DNA of 64,000 nucleotides. Source: Clostridium ganghwense (lineage in GTDB: Bacteria; Bacillota; Clostridia; Clostridiales; Clostridiaceae). The DNA lies in NCBI RefSeq assembly GCF_026735165.1, contig NZ_JAPQES010000001.1, positions 620,001-684,000 on the forward strand. The letters are read 5' to 3'. The position numbers and the translations under genes were made by a program. The notes under the pieces are model-generated. The model did not search any database and was not told the origin of the DNA. It worked only from the letters and a program-made list of their open reading frames with translations. Shown here piece after piece: positions 61,431 to 64,000 of the stretch. The first letter of the stretch is position 1. Each line of letters starts with the position of its first letter.

Positions 61431-63161
61431 TTAATGTTTATCTTCTCCTGCAACAACTTTTCTTAGTTTATTTAATATAACTTTTGTCTCTGCAGTAGTT
61501 TCCCCAAGTAACCCTGCAATTTCTTGAGCAACCCTCATCTGTTTTTCTATTACCTCTTGGGCTGCATTTAAAGTATTTTCTTTAACTCTAACTAACTCTT
61601 CTCTATTTTTTTCGGCCTCCATAATATTTATCATAGAAGCTAAAACTAAATTTTGTTTAGAAAGATATACTATATTTTCTATAAAGACAGCATTATACTG
61701 AGGATAATCAACCTTTTTACCAATAATACTCTGTCCTGTTTCCTTAACTATCCTAAAATCTTCATCATTAATTAATCTAGATAATGGTTTACCCTTTATA
61801 TTTTCAGCTTTTACCATAAAAATTTCTTGTGCAGCAGGATTAATTTCTTTAATATTTAATTCTTCATCTAATAACATAACAATACTAGCAGTATTTTCAA
61901 AAATCACATTAGTTAATCGCTCCGCTTTATTTCTCATAAAATGAAGACACATATCAGTCTCAGCCATTCCTTCATAAATTGCCTCAGCTTTTTCTCTGCA
62001 AGTATTATAACCACATACTCCACAATTTAATTCATCCTTAGGCTCAACCTTACCCATTTCCTTCATTATTTTTCTTATTTCTTCTTCATGTACGGTAGCT
62101 ATCTTCATACTTTTATCCCTAAAGCTTCTATTTAAATTTAAATTTTTTGATAAAGCTTTAAACTTGTCATCTTTCTTATCTTCAGAAATACTTTCTCTTC
62201 TTTTAATATAATCTTTTACTTTTTGTAACTTTTCATAATAATCCTGATCATTATTAATCATATCAGGGCCACCTATACAACTACCTTTACATACACTTAT
62301 TTCAAGAAACACAGATTTTAAAGTTCCTTTTTTCATACTTTTTAATATATTAATGCAATCTTCTGTTCCACTTACTGAAATTCCTTCAAGTTGTTTTTCT
62401 TCTAATTCATCTTTCACAGCATGAATAATTCCCCCTCCTACAGGGTAACTTTGCCCTCTTCTATATGCACTCTTATTAATATCTTCTTCTTTAAGTGTTT
62501 CAATATCTATTTTAGACTCTAAAATCCATTCATTTATCTCTTCAAAAGTTAACACTGCATCTATAACTTCAGTATTTTTGAAACCTTCTGCTTCAATTTT
62601 TTTTGCAACACAAGGTCCTATAAATACCACAAAACTATCCTTTCCATAAACATTTTTTAATATTTTCCCATGAGCAATCATAGGTGAAACAGCTGGAATC
62701 ATATAAGGAACTAATTCTGAAAAATATTTTTCTACCAAGTAATTAGCTGATGGACAACAAGTAGTTATATAATTTTGTAGTTTATTATTTTCAACATATT
62801 CTCTATAGAAATCAGATACAGCTTCGGCCCCTATAGCAGTCTCCTCAATAATAGAAAATCCTAATTTTTTTAAAGCAGCAACTATTTTTCCTTCTTTAGT
62901 ATTAAAATATCCTGGAAAAGAGGGTGCTATACTTACAATACCCCTTTCACCACTAGCTATTAACTTTTTTACCTTTTCTAAATCACTTACAATTTCTCTA
63001 GCATTTTGAGGGCATACTTCAAGACAGTGCCCACATCCAATACACCTTTCTTCTACTATTTCCGCCTGCTGATTTTTAAATCTTATTGCTTTAACAGGAC
63101 ATGATCTTAAACACTTATAACAATTCTTACAACTAGCATTAGAAAAATTCATATAGTTCAT
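61431..63161 (-). CDS. PAS-linked sensory-type [FeFe] hydrogenase, paralogue with Cys-Cys motif
   Basis: The 576-residue protein is collinear with the paralogue 330 bp downstream: two [4Fe-4S] sites (C11-C21, C40-C50), H-cluster domain, CGVCGYNTC Fe-S motif (about 383-393), PAS (about 430-525) and helical tail. L1 here is TTCCPSAN with both C135 and C136, L2 GPCVAKKIEA and L3 CKGSCIGGP. L2 lacks the Met of catalytic MPC, as usual in sensory groups. This copy may still turn over H2, unlike its partner. First gene of the four-gene operon; start follows TAGGAGAGG. Its sequence has diverged evenly along its length from the second copy, so the duplication is not recent. Confidence 0.9.
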   Translation of the reverse strand: MNYMNFSNASCKNCYKCLRSCPVKAIRFKNQQAEIVEERCIGCGHCLEVCPQNAREIVSDLEKVKKLIASGERGIVSIAPSFPGYFNTKEGKIVAALKKLGFSIIEETAIGAEAVSDFYREYVENNKLQNYITTCCPSANYLVEKYFSELVPYMIPAVSPMIAHGKILKNVYGKDSFVVFIGPCVAKKIEAEGFKNTEVIDAVLTFEEINEWILESKIDIETLKEEDINKSAYRRGQSYPVGGGIIHAVKDELEEKQLEGISVSGTEDCINILKSMKKGTLKSVFLEISVCKGSCIGGPDMINNDQDYYEKLQKVKDYIKRRESISEDKKDDKFKALSKNLNLNRSFRDKSMKIATVHEEEIRKIMKEMGKVEPKDELNCGVCGYNTCREKAEAIYEGMAETDMCLHFMRNKAERLTNVIFENTASIVMLLDEELNIKEINPAAQEIFMVKAENIKGKPLSRLINDEDFRIVKETGQSIIGKKVDYPQYNAVFIENIVYLSKQNLVLASMINIMEAEKNREELVRVKENTLNAAQEVIEKQMRVAQEIAGLLGETTAETKVILNKLRKVVAGEDKH

Positions 63162-63395
63162 TACTTTTCCTCTCCTAAACTTTTAATTTTCTTTATTAAT
63201 CTAATTTTTAACTGCCAGTCTTTACTTTTTTGTACTTAAAATATCATTGTTAAAATTCTTAATCTTCAAATATCTTACATACATATTATAAATCAATAAA
63301 GCTTTTTTTTCACTATTGAAAACCACCATAAATTCTAATTGTTTATTTTTATAGAATTTATTACTAATTTAATTATAATTTTATTTTTCAGAATA

Positions 63396-63424
63396 TTGAC
63401 AACTTTCAATTTATGGTGTATTAT
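63396..63424 (+). promoter_or_regulatory. Near-consensus promoter of a short transcription unit
   Basis: A perfect TTGACA (63396-63401), a 17-bp spacer and TATTAT (63419-63424). No long gene follows before a strong terminator 160 bp away. Confidence 0.75.
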
Positions 63425-63430
63425 AAATAC

Positions 63431-63640
63431 ATAAACAAAATAACTTAAGTCAAATACAGTATACAGTGGAGGTGTTGCAGATTTATAAAAATATTAGAAA
63501 GATTTAAAAAGATGGGGGTGATACCACCAAAAAATTGAATTATAAGAGGAGTTAACAAATTGGAAATAGAAATTACTCAGATTTATAACTAGAGTACATT
63601 TATTATTTTATTAAATAAATGTACTCTAGTTATTTTTTGT
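63431..63640 (+). ncRNA. Candidate small RNA or micropeptide transcript
   Basis: Between the promoter and a very strong terminator (perfect 18-bp stem 63585-63602 with 63616-63633, then TATTTTTT) is about 200 nt with no normal gene. It carries three Shine-Dalgarno-like tracts (GGAGGTG, GGGGGTG, GAGGAG). Tiny frames are MGVIPPKN at 63512-63538 and a 10-residue TTG frame at 63560-63592. CAGATTTATAA occurs twice (63478 and 63578). The family is unknown; it could be a regulatory RNA, a leader relic or a micropeptide gene. It is divergent from the sensory hydrogenase operon. Confidence 0.5.
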
Positions 63641-63679
63641 TGTTTTTTGCTAAAAATATCCCTAAAATTAAAAATCTAA

Positions 63680-63718
63680 AATTAAAAATGACTGTTGTAA
63701 TACTACACAACAGTCATC
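63680..63718 (-). terminator. Intrinsic terminator after the zinc-ribbon gene
   Basis: A perfect 11-bp stem (63688-63698 with 63707-63717) is followed on the minus strand by TTTTTAATTTT. Confidence 0.88.
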
Positions 63719-63728
63719 TATTTTCTTA

Positions 63729-63890
63729 TTATCTTCTATTGTTATTTCTTTGTTGTTTTCTTTTTCTTCTGCAATCTGGGCATCTTACAGGTTCATTTTC
63801 GAATCCTTTTTCTTTGTAAAAAGCCTGTTCTCCTTCAGTAAATAAGAACTCATTTCCACAATCTTTACAAACTAATGTCTTGTCTGCCAT
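63729..63890 (-). CDS. Small zinc-ribbon protein
   Basis: The 53-residue protein has two CxxC knuckles, LVCKDCGNEF (C8, C11) and RCPDCRRKRK (C37, C40), separated by EGEQAFYKEKGFENEPV, then a basic Arg/Lys/Asn tail. This is the small zinc-ribbon family widespread in Firmicutes, where the tail suggests nucleic-acid binding; its role is unknown. The ATG at 63890 follows AGGAGATTG, and a terminator follows the double stop codon. No gene is visible between 63891 and the window end. Confidence 0.85.
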   Translation of the reverse strand: MADKTLVCKDCGNEFLFTEGEQAFYKEKGFENEPVRCPDCRRKRKQQRNNNRR

Positions 63891-64000
63891 TATAACAATC
63901 TCCTCTTTTTTCTAATTTGCGATTACTTTATCATAACTATACTATAAAAAGATTTTATGTAAATGCCTTGTAATGATACCTCATCGCCATATTTTCTATA

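Noticed and set aside
63247-63266. A possible Rex site (TTGTTAAAATTCTTAA) upstream of the sensory hydrogenase operon
   Set aside because: One half-site fits, but the other lacks the TTAACAA end; AT-rich DNA gives such matches often.

Overview
The window is chromosomal DNA from a low-GC, anaerobic, spore-forming Firmicute, most likely a Clostridium. The signs are the AT-rich intergenic DNA, strong AGGAGG-type ribosome binding sites, T-box leaders, spore photoproduct lyase, Ni-dependent lactate racemase, an electron-bifurcating [FeFe] hydrogenase and several clostridial riboswitch classes. No phage, insertion sequence, CRISPR array or rRNA was seen. There is one tRNA (Gln, anticodon CTG).

Region by region. 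1-7 kb: end of a DUF4363-like gene, class II aldolase (fba), nucleoid-associated protein, CYTH enzyme, tRNA-Gln, lactate racemase larA with a GntR regulator and a candidate operator, and a ribosomal protein S1 homologue. 7-17 kb: secreted rhodanese, T-box/leuS, small alarmone synthetase, DUF2225 protein, phosphoesterase, FlhB- and FliK-like proteins, tyrS with its own T-box. 17-25 kb: a surface block with PspA, a Cys-rich protein, a Ser-rich repeat protein, class D sortase, a secreted transglutaminase behind a c-di-GMP-I riboswitch, and a 1300-residue LPXTG adhesin behind a c-di-GMP-II riboswitch. 25-39 kb: REC response regulator, XRE-cupin/EutH/aminopeptidase operon, PfkB kinase, ClpE-like ATPase, an SDR/spore photoproduct lyase/nucleosidase cluster, and a FIST-GGDEF-EAL protein that probably degrades c-di-GMP. 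39-44 kb: a queuosine-related pair (radical SAM protein and QueT) behind a candidate preQ1-I riboswitch whose leader also carries a 178-bp inverted-repeat element, then a bL25-like protein, a patatin, a YKD-rich small protein and a truncated GH65 gene. 45-53 kb: hydCBA bifurcating hydrogenase, a GH10-like secreted protein and an M1 metallopeptidase. 53-58 kb: a SAM-I controlled methionine operon (metF-luxS-metH activation domain-metH). 58-63 kb: a putative H2-sensing operon of two tandem PAS-linked [FeFe] hydrogenase paralogues, a [2Fe-2S] protein and a SpoIIE-type phosphatase. 63-64 kb: a short strong transcription unit without a long ORF, and a zinc-ribbon protein.

Two themes stand out. First, c-di-GMP control of the cell surface: two unrelated c-di-GMP riboswitch classes sit on neighbouring surface genes, with a sortase beside them and a phosphodiesterase about 12 kb away. 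Second, hydrogen metabolism and sensing: the catalytic HydABC complex lies about 10 kb from a duplicated sensory hydrogenase operon in which one paralogue has Phe in place of the proton-transfer cysteine. All function calls come from reading motifs; no database search was run.
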